From Anastrepha obliqua (taxonomy: Eukaryota; Arthropoda; Insecta; Diptera; Tephritidae): DNA of 64,000 nucleotides. The position numbers and the translations under genes are program-made. Numbering within the stretch: the stretch's first letter is position 1; each line of letters starts with the position of its first letter. The notes beneath the pieces are model-generated. The model saw nothing but the letters and a program-made list of their open reading frames with translations. It made no database searches and had not been told where the DNA came from. The stretch spans positions 54,687,601 through 54,751,600 of the forward strand of contig NC_072894.1 in NCBI RefSeq assembly GCF_027943255.1, read 5' to 3'. This document shows positions 12,401-22,760 of the stretch, one piece after another.

Positions 12401-12472
12401 CCTCCTAGTATTAATAGAAATCAAGCAAAATGTACAGCCATTAGATTTAAGTTACAAAAAACAACCTATTAG
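9459..12472 (+). pseudogene. Gypsy pol remnant: protease, RT, RNase H, integrase
   Basis: The protease has [13 protein letters not shown]. The RT has [20 protein letters not shown] and [14 protein letters not shown] at 10449-10451 interrupts RT, a frameshift lies near 10795, and a TAG at 11477-11479 precedes FWPDMKKDATRW. In RNase H the catalytic TDAS block expected before NFSVGAVLQQ is deleted (ILSNFSVG). The integrase shows the HHCC domain and D-D-E residues in NIDLIGPLP, TTDQGRQFES and NGMIERFHRT. Protein similarity is otherwise continuous to 12472. Confidence 0.85.
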
Positions 12473-12595
12473 TAATAAGAACGGGGATGCCACAAATCCA
12501 ATGGCCACCAAAACCACTCGCGCTGGCAGACAGATTGTAAGACCACAGCGCTTCGTTTCTTTTGTATCGTGATCGGTTGATCACTGGTGGGGGAG

Positions 12596-12816
12596 TGATG
12601 TGGGGCATTGCCTGTAATTGCATGTACGCACTGTACAACGCGTTGATACAACAATCGCAGCGTGTGTGCTGGGCGTAGGGATTGTTGATACAAAAAGGCA
12701 GCGGTATACGTTGCTTTAGTATTTTTGTTCCTCGCGTTCGTGAAGGTTGATAGTAGTTGGATGAAGTTTGATTGTATTGGATAGCAGTTGGTTGTTTGGT
12801 TTTTACTATTTAGTGT
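12596..12816 (+). repeat. Gypsy 3' LTR (outer end missing)
   Basis: Starts TGATGTGGGGCATTGCC right after the purine tract and matches 8126 onward up to TTTAGTGT at 12816, then leaves the LTR. About 20 bp of the inner-end sequence seen in the 5' LTR are absent. Confidence 0.7.
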
Positions 12817-13160
12817 TGATTCAGCTAAAAGAGACATTTATATCATTTATTAATATTTCATTGTATAATAAATATTTGCCTGTACATACACTTAAAAATC
12901 TGCCTATAATAATAAATAAAAATATAAATTGGAAAAACCCAAAGATATAAACAATTCCTTAATTAAATCTTATGCAGTGAAATTTTCAGAATAGACCATA
13001 TAATGAATTACTTAAAAAGTTACTGCGCGCACTTCAAAAATGGCATGGAAGAAACTGGCAGACTTGCCTTCGTAAAAAAACTTTTATTTTTACAATGGGC
13101 CCTTTCTTTTTGCCAAGACTTAACAATGGCGAATACTTGAAGCATCTGGTATAAATGAAC
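12817..13160 (+). other. AT-rich intronic spacer
   Basis: No ORF or repeat end recognised between the Gypsy 3' LTR and the TIR element. Confidence 0.5.
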
Positions 13161-13822
13161 ATATCGCACCCTAAATACAAAAGGGTCACAACTCAAAATA
13201 CTAAGATTTTCAGGAGAGACGAAAAACGTTTTATGTAAAAATTATTGTAATATTTAAAGAAAATATTGTTCCATCATGAAAATATACAACATTGAAGAAG
13301 GTTCTACTATATTTTTTTCAATTTTATATTATGTTTGCGAAAATAAAACAAAATTTTGATTTATGACTCTTTAACTGAAATTTTTTCGATTAACTAGTGA
13401 TATTATCTTAAGTTGTGCCTTTTTAAATGATAAAATGTTTTAATTTTATAAGTTTCCTAACCTAATTGAACTCACTTTTTACAACTAAAGAGGCACAATG
13501 CAAAATAATATACCACGAAATTTATCACTTTTTACAGTTATAGAGGCAGAACTCAAAATAAAACTCTTTATGTGTAATAAAAGTAATCAGCTGTTCTTGA
13601 GACCATTAACGCAACTAAAAATAATTCTCTTTAGTTGATCGTGCGAAAGCAACACACTTGACATAAAAATAGACATAACTGTATTTTTCCAGTTAAAGAA
13701 GATAGTTATGTGAACGAAATATTTGCAGCAGTTAGAAATGTGTACTCTGAATTAATTTATGCAAAAAACTCAGTTTTGGAAAATTTTGAGTTGTGACCCT
13801 TTTGTATTTAGGGTGCGATATG
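13161..13822 (+). mobile_element. Non-autonomous DNA element with perfect 40-bp terminal inverted repeats
   Basis: Positions 13161-13200 and 13783-13822 are exact reverse complements over 40 bases (start CATATCGCACCCTAAATACA). The 662-bp element has no coding capacity and its interior is AT-rich. Target duplication is not evident, so the superfamily is undetermined. Perfect arms suggest recent activity or gene conversion between arms. Confidence 0.8.
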
Positions 13823-14804
13823 TTGGTAACGCGGGAAGAGAGTTGCCCTAAATTACATGTGTTGGTAAGGCGTGCGGCATAGCAGCTTAGCCGTACTCGC
13901 TGGCGGCGAATCTTACTCGATAACTTTGTTGTTGCGTTCGCATGCAAATTTTTCGTCAAGTTAATCGAGCATAGAGATAGCGAGGGGGGAAATGGCGAAT
14001 AGAAGAAACCTTATATCTCAAGCGCGCTTCACATGAATGATCCACCATTTCGTATTTTGAAAATTTGACTTAGAAATCGTGTTCAGCGACCCCAGCAATC
14101 CTCATGTAGCCAGTTTGAAGTTAATCTTATAAATTTAAAAAAAATCTGGTTCGTAATATTGGATCCACCATAAATTGTTTTAACTTTCTACACCTGACAT
14201 TGAAACGGTATTTTTTCAACCAAATTGTCGGCTTTGTCTTTAAGGAATTTTTAAGGGCCTTAAAACATTTTGGAGAGAGTCTTCAGTTTACACATGTCCA
14301 AAATTTTGGAGACATGTTTACCGCCAGTCGAAAAATGATCGATTTGATTTTGAGACCAGAAGAAGTTTCAGTCGGATGAGAATATATAAATTGTATCAGT
14401 TATTTGCAGCACACCAGCCGCGATTTGCCGGCCACGAATCCAAAAAATCCTGATTCAACAGAACGTTTTTCTCAGCCAAACAATTTTTATCGAATCGGAC
14501 GAGAATTTCACTATGATAGTACTTTGATATTGTTCTTCTAATTGACATTATACTTCTTCTCAGAAAAAATTTTCTTTCGAATTGAAAAATAAATCATGAT
14601 AGGAATTATTTTTGTAAAATATCTATTGACTGCTGTTTTGCACGTCCTAGCTTATAAAAACCTATTCTCTTAGAAACTCAGACTAAGACTGCATTTTTTT
14701 CGGAATATGCCTAAGAATATATTTGGTCTCAGAATTATCTCTTTTGTGCTGTCTCATCGCTGACTTATATTTTGCGTGCAATATTAAAAACACAGTAAAA
14801 TAAT
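13823..14804 (+). other. Intronic spacer, nothing recognised
   Basis: About 1 kb without a supported ORF. A GC-richer patch lies at 13823-13990, and the rest is AT-rich. Confidence 0.45.
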
Positions 14805-15720
14805 AATGAAAATGTTTTTATTGTTTTTCAAAATATTCCCCTTGGAACTGAGTACGCTTCTGCATTCGCTTAAAATAATACTCAAAGCACCTTTGCCACT
14901 CATCTCCTCCCAAACGAGTTGTTCAAAGGGTTTTTGGGCGTTGAAAAACATTAACATCGCATTTTATTTCTGATGTTTATGAACGAAAAGAAATAATTGG
15001 ATCCCAAATGAGCGCTATAAAGCAGATGTTTTGAGTGCAGAAAAACTGTATTGTGTTAGGTGACGCGTAAAGTTCGCATTGTCTTGATGAAGGGTGATTC
15101 ATCTTCAGCGGTAAGTTTTCCTTAATTGCCCGAAAACTTATGGCTAAAAAATAGTTGGTACTAATCAGAATTGACTGTTTTGAGCTTCTCTGGTAGTACA
15201 GTTGCGACATGACCAGATTTTCCAAAAAAAAAAACAGGCGGCCATTTACTTTGCGGCGCTTCTTAGGCGAACCAGTCTTGGGAATTTTGTTGAATTAAAC
15301 TCGTCCGGTTCATATGCATAGATTCAAGACTCGTCACTTGTTCCTTCAATATTTTTTACCAATCCACACGAGGACTTTTTGGGCAATAGTTAAATTATGC
15401 GGTAACCAACGAGAACAAATTTTTTGAAGGACCAAATGTTCATGAAATATTGAACGTACGCAGTTCCCAATAATGCCCAAGGATGCTTCTATCCGGCAAT
15501 GTGAAATATGGCGATCCTGCATTATCAATTGAAGCATAGTGTCGATTGCTTCTGGCACAAAGACCGTTTTTGGACGGCTTTCGCGAAATTCGTTCTGGAA
15601 GGATCGACAGCCACGCTGGAACTCGTTGTACCAGCGCTTCACAGTCGCTAGGAGCGGCGCTTGAACGCTAAAAGTCGAAGAATGTTGATCAATGCACTTC
15701 AGTCTCGCTAATCCACGTTA
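14805..15720 (-). pseudogene. mariner transposase relic (classic mariner)
   Basis: On the minus strand the N-terminal half is readable at 15642-15346: KRWYNEFQRGCRSF, FRESRPKTVFVPEAID, QLIMQDRHISHCRIE and ICSRWLPHNLTIAQK, all standard mariner blocks. The C-terminal half toward 14830 is heavily broken (RMQK, GEYFEKQ-like reading). Inverted ends could not be identified. Confidence 0.75.
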
Positions 15721-16174
15721 AAAATCGTAAAAAATCGTCGCACACAATTTTTCATGAGTTAATTAATTGGGCGATTTGAATTCTTCTGAAAAAAAAACCA
15801 TATGAAGCTCGTATATAAGTGAAATCCGTATATTCAATTTTACGCTAAAAACTACCAAGCTTTTCAATAAAAATATCGAGTTACATCTCTTCAGACGTAG
15901 TCCTGCAAAGGCGACCCTTTCATTACTTATCAGTCAGTGGCATTTTTGGTACACCTTTGAGCTTGAGGTGTACGATTACGGTTGATGGAGAAGTATTCAG
16001 ATTCCATACAATTTGGTATCAGTCATAAATTATTTGCAGAAAGTTCGATGTAATCTATTCGATTGTTCGAACATTCAATCATTGACTTCTCAATTCTAAT
16101 TCTGACCAAAATTTAAAAATTTAATAGATATTTCACATATATGAATGCTTTCAAATATTTTTTAATTTCTCTAG
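15721..16174 (+). other. End of intron 1, nothing recognised
   Basis: AT-rich sequence leading to the polypyrimidine tract and TCTCTAG acceptor of exon 2. Confidence 0.5.
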
Positions 16175-16300
16175 GCGTGTTCAATATTCGTTTTCGAGAA
16201 AAAAATAGCAGAAAAGCTACTCAAACCGAGACGCAAGGAAATTGTAACCGAATTGCTGAAAAATTCTGTTAAGACAATGGAAAGATTTCGTCATCCAAAG
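16175..16300 (+). CDS. SCYL2: SCYL2-like gene, exon 2
   Basis: A 126-nt exon flanked by TCTCTAG and GTGAGT, 42 codons, phase 0 at both ends. The translation begins ACSIFVFEKKIAEKL and ends VKTMERFRHPK. These match the beta-3 strand region (VFxFEKK) and the following helix (xLRHPK) of the SCYL2 pseudokinase fold. It joins in frame to exon 1 across an intron of about 14.6 kb filled with retrotransposons. Codon phase, splice signals and family similarity all agree. Confidence 0.88.
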
Positions 16301-16422
16301 GTGAGTTGGGATATTCTATGGCGTTAGCAAATTAGTTTGATACACATTTATTTTGAGGTAGAAATTTAGGCGTAAAAATATTATGAGGTTAATAATTTTC
16401 AATTTGTTTTTTTGATTTGTAG

Positions 16423-16521
16423 ATTCTGCAAGTTTTGCACACAGTGGAAGAGTCGACGGATACACTGGCTTTTGCCGCTGAGCCTGTTTTCGCCAGTCTC
16501 TCTAATATTTTAGCTTTTCAT
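16423..16521 (+). CDS. SCYL2: SCYL2-like gene, exon 3
   Basis: A 99-nt exon, 33 codons, phase 0 at both ends, between TTTGTAG and GTAAGT. The translation starts ILQVLHTVEESTDTLAFAAE and continues PVFASLSNILAFH. This is the highly characteristic SCYL2 segment (VxHxxEEsxxxLAFxxEPVFASLxN) covering the beta-4/beta-5 strands and hinge. It is separated from exon 2 by a normal 122-nt intron, the only short intron visible in this gene. Confidence 0.92.
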
Positions 16522-16696
16522 GTAAGTAAACATAATAGAAAATAATACGGGTGTTACGTTTACATATACATATTTACTAGATACAGATATGTGCAACTCG
16601 TTATCGCAAGGAACCAGTCATATTTTACTGTTTAATGAGGTCGTGGTGATTGTAATTGTGGTAATTGTAAAGTCAGTTATTTCATACGTTTGCATT

Positions 16697-16768
16697 GTGG
16701 GCCATGTAAAATTTGCTTTTTGAATCGGCTATAAAAAAAAAAGTAATCAATATTTTTTCAAACTTTTT
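16697..16768 (-). repeat. End fragment of a DD41D mariner
   Basis: GTGGGCCATGTAAAATTTGC and the following 50 bases match the left end of the mariner at 44748. The match stops in a T run where the GGAGTTTACTCC repeat begins. Confidence 0.65.
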
Positions 16769-17374
16769 GGAGTTTACTCCTTAAGAAATGATATATATAA
16801 TTATAAGGCCCATGGTATGAAAAATATGGATAGTAAAATCGTGAATCACCGGAAGTGTACGCTGACGGAAGTGACGCGTTGCCTTTTTCTCTTTTGGTTT
16901 GTGTTTTTGATGGTTTATTTAGTTGGTAAGTGTTTATTTTAAATTTTTCCAACGAAGACACAAACCACCACTTTGAATATTTGAATATTATCTGCACAGC
17001 GCAATACTGCAACAACAAACCATACAGCAGCTACTCAGTGTTTGCAGAGAATGTTAATGCAATGAGAAGGTGCAAATGTTACTGTGAGCTTTTTTTAGTA
17101 CAATTGAGATTTGAAAGATTTGAAGTAAGGTAATTTAGCACACCGAGTTTATAGACACCTCACTGACTTTTGCCCACACAAAAATTAGAAACACCACACA
17201 TCTTTCACCTCAACACACAACACATTTCTCACCTCGACATTAAACCAATTAAATTTTTACTATTTTCGTATTTTTGAAATAATAAGCGAATACGTAAAAT
17301 TTATTACATAATTTTTTTTTTTCAATTACATTAAAAAAAAACGATTTAAAAAAAAAATGTATAAAAAAAAGTTT

Positions 17375-17465
17375 GCGCCGGGAATTGAACTCGAGTCTAA
17401 CATGTGGCGAGGAAAAATAGGCGGTGCGTTTATTTCTTCGACTGCTTATTTTTTTACCATTTTGT
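17375..17465 (-). ncRNA. tRNA-like module M1 (Pol III-type B box and terminator)
   Basis: The complement contains GAGTTCAATTCCCGGCGC, one mismatch from the GGTTCRANTCC B-box consensus, and runs into AAACTTTTTTTT within a few bases. The A box upstream is poor. The same module occurs in copy B (about 59905) and copy C2 (about 63685). It is a tRNA-derived SINE-like head rather than a functional tRNA, since no acceptor stem forms. Confidence 0.5.
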
Positions 17466-17739
17466 TACTTTTGAAATGATAAGCGGATACATAAAATTTA
17501 TTACAAATTTTTTTACGATTACATTAAAAAAAAATTTTAAAACGAAAAAAAAAAAAAGTGTGTGGTAGTTCACGGAACCCGCACGATTGAAGTGAAACTT
17601 CTTTTATCAACAAATCAATAATTTAACTATTATTTCAATATAATGCATGCAGAAGTCATGGAAAGCATGGAATGGAATTTTATTAAACAGAATTATTTAT
17701 TTATTTTAATATAAAAAGAAATGAATTTATTGCACTCAA

Positions 17740-18646
17740 TTACATTTGGTTCTCGGCATTGTCATTATCATTATTGGATTCGTTTTCCAAAAATGAAACA
17801 AGGGCTTTATGGTAACTGAAATACGTAAAAAATGATCTACATTCTAATCTATCAAGGTATCGATGAAATACTGCATCAATGGTAGTTCCGTATCTTGTTG
17901 TTGGTACTTCACAATCATTAACCATATTTAAATTTAATTTTTCTTTGAGGAAACTTATTAGAGTCTTTGATCGCTCTTCTGCAAAATTGACATTAAATTC
18001 GCCACTTAAAATCATCGGAATTTGATGATCATGTTGTCCTAGCAACTCAGACCCTGCCATAGTATATGGTAACAATATTTTATGAATAAAATATATTATA
18101 TCGTCTATTTTCTTATTTACATGAATATAAAGAGAGACAAGTTATTAAACTGGATTCACTTACAACACGTTGAGCATTATTTTCCGATGATGTACACTCC
18201 GCCATGTCCACAGTATTCAGTTCATGTAAACCACTGTCTGGATTTTCACGCGCTGCTTTTTTTCCTGCACGATATTCTCGGCAAACTTGAGCATTGCTTT
18301 TTTTCGTTCTCGTTATTGCAGGCGCATTTGAACATTGTGCTATCGGAGAAACGAAATCTCTATGAGTCGATGTTGATGGCAGTGGATCGTTTGTATGAAC
18401 TATAGCTTCACACACAACATAATTAGGTCCATGATACTGATGAAATGACCGCCCATCGACTGATCGATTTACGGAGAAATGTTCTTCATCGATATCCTGA
18501 TGCACAGATGACAAATTATCACTTATCGTACAACCGGAGGATTCACTGTCACGGTGTTCAATAGTAGCTCTTAATTTTTTACGCTCCAAATACTCACGTT
18601 GCCGTTCAGCACCTGTTTTCGGTTTCCGTTTTTGATTTGATGCCAT
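17740..18646 (-). pseudogene. Helitron/Helentron-type protein, N-terminal basic region joined to C-terminal endonuclease-like piece
   Basis: The first frame starts ATG at 18646 (MASNQKRKPKTGAERQREYL). It has a second similar motif, SNAQVCREYRAGKKAARENP, a pattern typical of the N-terminus of helitron-like proteins. A second frame (18075-17740) reads QIPMILSGEFNVNF, TTRYGTTIDAVFHRYLD and FFTYFSYHKALVSFLE. That resembles the AP-endonuclease-like domain at the C-terminus of PIF1-helicase proteins in Helentrons. The Rep and helicase parts between them are gone, leaving only about 40 bases. The usual GDFN motif reads GEFN here. Confidence 0.5.
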
Positions 18647-19646
18647 ATTTAACAGAAATCAATCAACAAAACAAAATATGTTTGTAAGATTTGCTCAAAA
18701 CTACACACACACTCTATGACGCGTCTCGCGTTACTAATGGCGACCGCATTACATTCACGACGACACGCCACGCCAGTCTTTTAACAGATGGCGCTGGCAT
18801 AGCGTCACATGTCGATGAAACGCTAGTTTTACTCCTCACCAGTATTGCCAGTCTATTACAATTGTAATAGATCTATTACATTTGTTCTCAGTTTATTACG
18901 CTATTACACTTCATATGAAATCTATTACAATTTTCAATTCTAAGAGGAAACAGGAAAAAAATTGTTCATGTTTTAAATTACAATTTCAGCCAAATTTTGA
19001 AAAAAATGTTTTATAAAAGACGTATTGGGAAACCTTCTTTATCCATCGCTGCTTATGTAAGTCCCATTGTTAACGAGAGAGGGCGAGCAGCAGCCATAAA
19101 AGTAAACATGATGTATACTAAAAGGACATATGTCTGGAGAAATTTTTGTTTCATTCGCCCTTTTGACAATAATTTCTCCGCTACTGCACATCGTCAATTT
19201 TGAATATGTATAACAACATGATACAACACGTTGCAACTTGCGCATTGGCCATATAGGCTTAAAATATTAAACCCGCTAATGTTGGAAGAATATATGTTAA
19301 TTAGTGATATCCTGTGTTACTGACTGTGTTATGACGTTTATTTGACTTTGCCTTTCTGAATGAGCTTTACTGCTTTGTTAGAAGTTTATTCAGTTCGAGA
19401 ATTGTCACTGTGATGAGCATGTCAGTGTGATAGTGAGTGTTTTGTTTTCGTTTTAGTAAATTAAATCCTGTTGATACATCAGTATGGAAAGGTGAGTGTT
19501 TCTGAACATTTTCTCACGTGAAATAATTGCCGATTATTTTTTCAATGGATCATGAACAAGAATTTAATATAAAAGAATATCTACATGTATGTATAAGAAG
19601 GAATCCGTATTTTGTCTTGCAGATTTATTATTAAACGAAAATTAGA

Positions 19647-19845
19647 CTTCTGTTAGGTGTTTGGCCGAGCTCCTTTTCCTATTTGTGGTGTGCGTCTTGA
19701 TGTTGTTCCACAAATGGAGGGACCTACAGTTTCAAGCCGACTCCGAACGGCAGATATTTCTTCTGAGGAGCTTTTTCATGGCTGAAATACACTCGGAGGT
19801 TTGCCATTGCCCGCCGAGGGGCGACCGCTATTAGAAAAATGTTTT
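19647..19845 (-). repeat. tRNA-derived SINE, tail portion
   Basis: The complement ends with ...GGAGCTCGGCCAAACACCTA, and the body carries TAGCGGTCGCCCCTCGGC and GTGTATTTCAGCCATGAAAA. It is the same family as 53613-53865. The tRNA-like head is missing; the copy ends in a T-rich tract at about 19845. Confidence 0.75.
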
Positions 19846-20107
19846 TTTTTTTTTTGTTTTTTTTTTTTTTTGTTTTTAATTTTGCTTAGACTCCTATTAC
19901 GGAGTACAGCAATCTATTACATTTTTGATCATCGCTTTAGTACGCTGCTGCGATTGGTTCTGGCAACACTGCTCCTCACAGCGTTTCATCCACGCCACGC
20001 TTTTAACAGATGGCGCTGGCGTAGCGTCACATGTCGATGTAACGCTATGGTTTTACTCCTCACAGCGTTTCATCCTTCGAGGCAAAAGAAGTTTCACTTC
20101 AAAAATT

Positions 20108-20185
20108 TGCACCGAGAATTGATGGCGAGTCACGTGGGGAGGATAAGTACGCAGAGCGTTTATTTCTGCGCCTGCGTTGTGAACA
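20108..20185 (-). ncRNA. tRNA-like module M2, diverged duplicate of M1
   Basis: The complement reads GACTCGCCATCAATTCTCGG followed by TGCAAATTTTT. It aligns with M1 both there and in the upstream block (AGAAATAAACGC... CCACGTG against CCACATG). The B box is degraded. It occurs again in copy B (about 59727) and copy C2 (about 63875), next to M1 in both. Confidence 0.4.
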
Positions 20186-21417
20186 AAAGGTTTTGTGCAT
20201 GCGCGCGACGCGAATAAATTTTAATAAAGTTCTGAAAGTAATTCATGAAGTTTTTCATTACACACATATGTACATAAAGGAACGTATACTTTATATGTAA
20301 ATAAATGATGGTATATGATAATATACATAAGTATATAATATGTATGTAGAAAAAAGAACGGTTTAAGATAAATCAACACTTATTTTATATTGTATGTCAA
20401 TTTATAGTTTATGTATTCGACAGCATTTACATACATATGTATGTATGTACATTTGTATATGAAAAACAATAATGCACAAGCGCAAGAACATCATATCACA
20501 TATGCAAGTATGCCCAAATAACCTTGACTTATGTACATATGTACACATGTCACAGCACATCACATTCTTACAAGAAATCAAATACACATACGTACTAGTG
20601 AACGAGTTTCTTCCTAACAAGTGCAAAAACAATTCTGCTCTATGTATGTATGTATATATACCCACATTATGTCCTAGCATATATACATACATATATACAT
20701 ATGTATATACCTACTTGCCTTCTAAACTTCCTACAAAATAATTGTATTCATATGTTACTACATCCATGCACGTTCATACATTCAAGCATATATATGTATA
20801 TGCGCGAGCAAAGCGCTCCCTTCTTGCTTCCATGTACTTTTGTCTTCCACCAGTCGATATTCCTAATATTGTACTTACAAAAGCACAATACTTTGATAGA
20901 CGCAAATGCAACAGCAAGCGCAACGCGATGGCCGCTTTGCCACCACACATTCTAAAATGTTCTAGAACACAACAAAAACACATACCTCACATGCGCATGT
21001 CGCCCGAAGCTAAAATCTAAGCCTAGCGACTACAAAAACAAAATACATTCGTAGACGCACTCGCAGCGGCCATGACTCCATCAGCGACGGCGCTGAACAA
21101 TTTAGAACAAAAACAAAAAGTTCATTCATAAGTTCGAGCTCATATTTCAATTTCATTCATAAAACGAACGAGCCGCCCATATGCCAGTTTTCGCGACCAT
21201 TCGAAAATAGTCAATATTGGAATATTTTCCGTGGAATTATTTGCCAATAGTTGATAAATCTTAAATTTTTGTCATGTCGAGTGGCCGCGGCTCCGTATGT
21301 ATGTATGCACCCTTATATGTATGTAAATATGTCTTCTAACTGTGCGACAGTCGCGAGTTAATGCGACTTCCAGCGAATCACACATTGCTGTCCGCAAAGC
21401 CGCATATATGTATCTTA

Positions 21418-21800
21418 TGATCAGAAAGTACCGGGAATGTTTAAATTAAACAAAACAGAGTTAAATTTAAGGCAAATTTATATTATCTCCTTCAAAATAT
21501 GACCCGTCTGAAGCAACACACATGTGCCAACGTTTAATCCAGTCCTCCAAACACCCCCGGCAGGCCGATTTGTATTCTCTTTGATCAGTGCGATGGCGCG
21601 TTATCATCATGCAAAATCTGAGAATTGTTTGCTCACATTTCCGGCGATTTGCAACACACAGCATCTCTCTAAGGTTTCAAAACGGATAAATAATATTCTC
21701 TATTGACTGTCTGGCCCGATGGAAGGTACTCATAGTGGACTATGCCTTGGCAATCGAAGGAAACAGTCAACATCACCTTTTTCCCATCTTTTCACTGACG
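21418..21800 (-). pseudogene. mariner transposase remnant carried by the composite repeat
   Basis: On the minus strand the pieces read VMLTVFFDCQGIVHHEYLPSG, then VNKEYYLSVLK, then after an internal deletion EYKSACRGCLEDWIKRWHMC and VASDGSYFEGDNINLP. These match the middle and the extreme C-terminus of mariner transposases. The edge sequence GATCAGAAAGTACCGGGAAT lies at 21419-21438. The same deleted form is present in copy B twice and partly in copy D, so it travels with the composite repeat. Confidence 0.7.
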
Positions 21801-22182
21801 GACAAGAAGACGGTCGCAGTTGTTGTTTTTTATATGCATACATTTTGCGTTCGTTGAAGGTTTGTATATATTTGTATACATATGCGTGTATGCGCGTTTG
21901 GCTTTCTGGATGCATCCATGGATATTAGAATATTTTCTCATCAATATGTGTATGTAAGTAGTTCAGATTTGACTGAAGAGATTAAATATAGGAATGCATA
22001 TTCATATGATTGCCTTTATGGCTGTTTTACATATAAATTAATTCAAAAGAAGTATGAATAATGTTATATAGAAAATAAATTTCTAAATAACAGGTATTAG
22101 AAAAACCTGAATGCACTATTTTAAATCAATTCTAATTAAACCAAATATAAAAAATTAAATAAAAATATCGAACAAAAAACTG

Positions 22183-22265
22183 TGTACAGGACTTGAACCT
22201 GAGTCAAATATGGGACGATGTTCTGCATACATGACACGTTTTTCACGATTGCTCTAAACTACAAT
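22183..22265 (-). ncRNA. tRNA-like module M3 (A box, B box, terminator)
   Basis: In the complement the A-box-like TAGTTTAGAGC (one mismatch to TRGYNNARNNG) is followed by the B box GGTTCAAGTCC in a four-base-pair T-arm hairpin. A T run follows (CACAGTTTTTTG). No acceptor stem pairs. Other copies lie at about 26700, 54975, 57648 and 62455. Confidence 0.55.
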
Positions 22266-22675
22266 TTATAGTGAAATTTTCTAAATCACTCATTTATTCG
22301 ATTCGCAGTTTCATATGCACATATTCTGCGTTAGTTGAAAGTTTGTATGCGCAATTATATGCATATGTATCTGTGTATGCGCGTTTGGCTTTCTGGACGG
22401 ATATTAGAATGATATTTTCTCATCAATATAATTTGGATTTGATGAAAGAGATTAAAGACATATGTGCATATTTTCTGTTTTGATTGATTTATACAATATA
22501 AAAATCAGGTCATATCCAGTATGAACTATTTTATACCGAAAAGAAATTTCCATTTATGAAATACAAAAAAAAACAGTATTTTAAAGAAATTTTAATTAAA
22601 ATATACTCAACAATTTTACCAAACTTTCCTGGTTTGAATTGTAGAAAAAAACATGTGCAAAAAAAAAAATATGAC

Positions 22676-22760
22676 TTCAGGACTTGAACCTGAATTAAAT
22701 ACGTGCCAAAAAACAAAACGAATAATTCCCCCGACTTTAGCTTCTGCACCACAAATTAAC
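22676..22760 (-). ncRNA. tRNA-like module M4 (perfect A and B box matches, terminator)
   Basis: The complement has TGGTGCAGAAG, an exact match to the A-box consensus TRGYNNARNNG, and GGTTCAAGTCC, an exact B box, in a 5-bp T arm (TCAGG/CCTGA). It is followed by a long T run. Other copies lie at about 54490 and 62955. It is absent from copy D, where it falls in a deletion. Confidence 0.6.

Larger units (their letters stand above)
8126..12816 (+). mobile_element. Gypsy-class LTR retrotransposon (CsRn1/Kabuki-like), inactive
   Basis: A plus-strand element with LTR-like repeats at 8126-8348 and 12596-12816, a primer-binding-site-like TGGTGACCCCGAAC at 8353-8366 and a purine-rich tract GGTGGGGGAG just before 12596. 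Gene order is gag, protease, RT, RNase H, integrase. The Gag Cys/His pattern (CRYHYKFGGAALKC) looks like the CHCC type of CsRn1-like elements; that clade assignment is an inference. Several stops and one frameshift inactivate it. Confidence 0.82.
17559..20100 (-). mobile_element. Helentron-like insertion inside composite copy A
   Basis: Copy B runs continuously across this point, whereas copy A contains about 2.5 kb extra. Near the ends of the insert a 17-bp perfect inverted repeat is found: GAAGTGAAACTTCTTTT at 17589-17605 and its complement at 20084-20100. The insert carries the two coding pieces described at 17740-18646 and a SINE fragment (19647-19845). It also carries a 78-bp direct repeat pair (18765-18842 and 19988-20065, containing CAGATGGCGCTGGC). 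The family name is inferred from the proteins and the inverted repeat. Confidence 0.5.

Noticed and set aside
15346..15642. SETMAR-like host gene
   Set aside because: Only mariner N-terminal blocks are present, with no SET domain and a broken C-terminus; a transposon relic.
20402..20740. ORFs of about 90-100 codons on both strands in the TACATA-rich part of composite copy A (repeated in copy B)
   Set aside because: Tyr/His/Cys-rich translations of ATGTATGTA-type repeats; conserved only because the DNA is duplicated.
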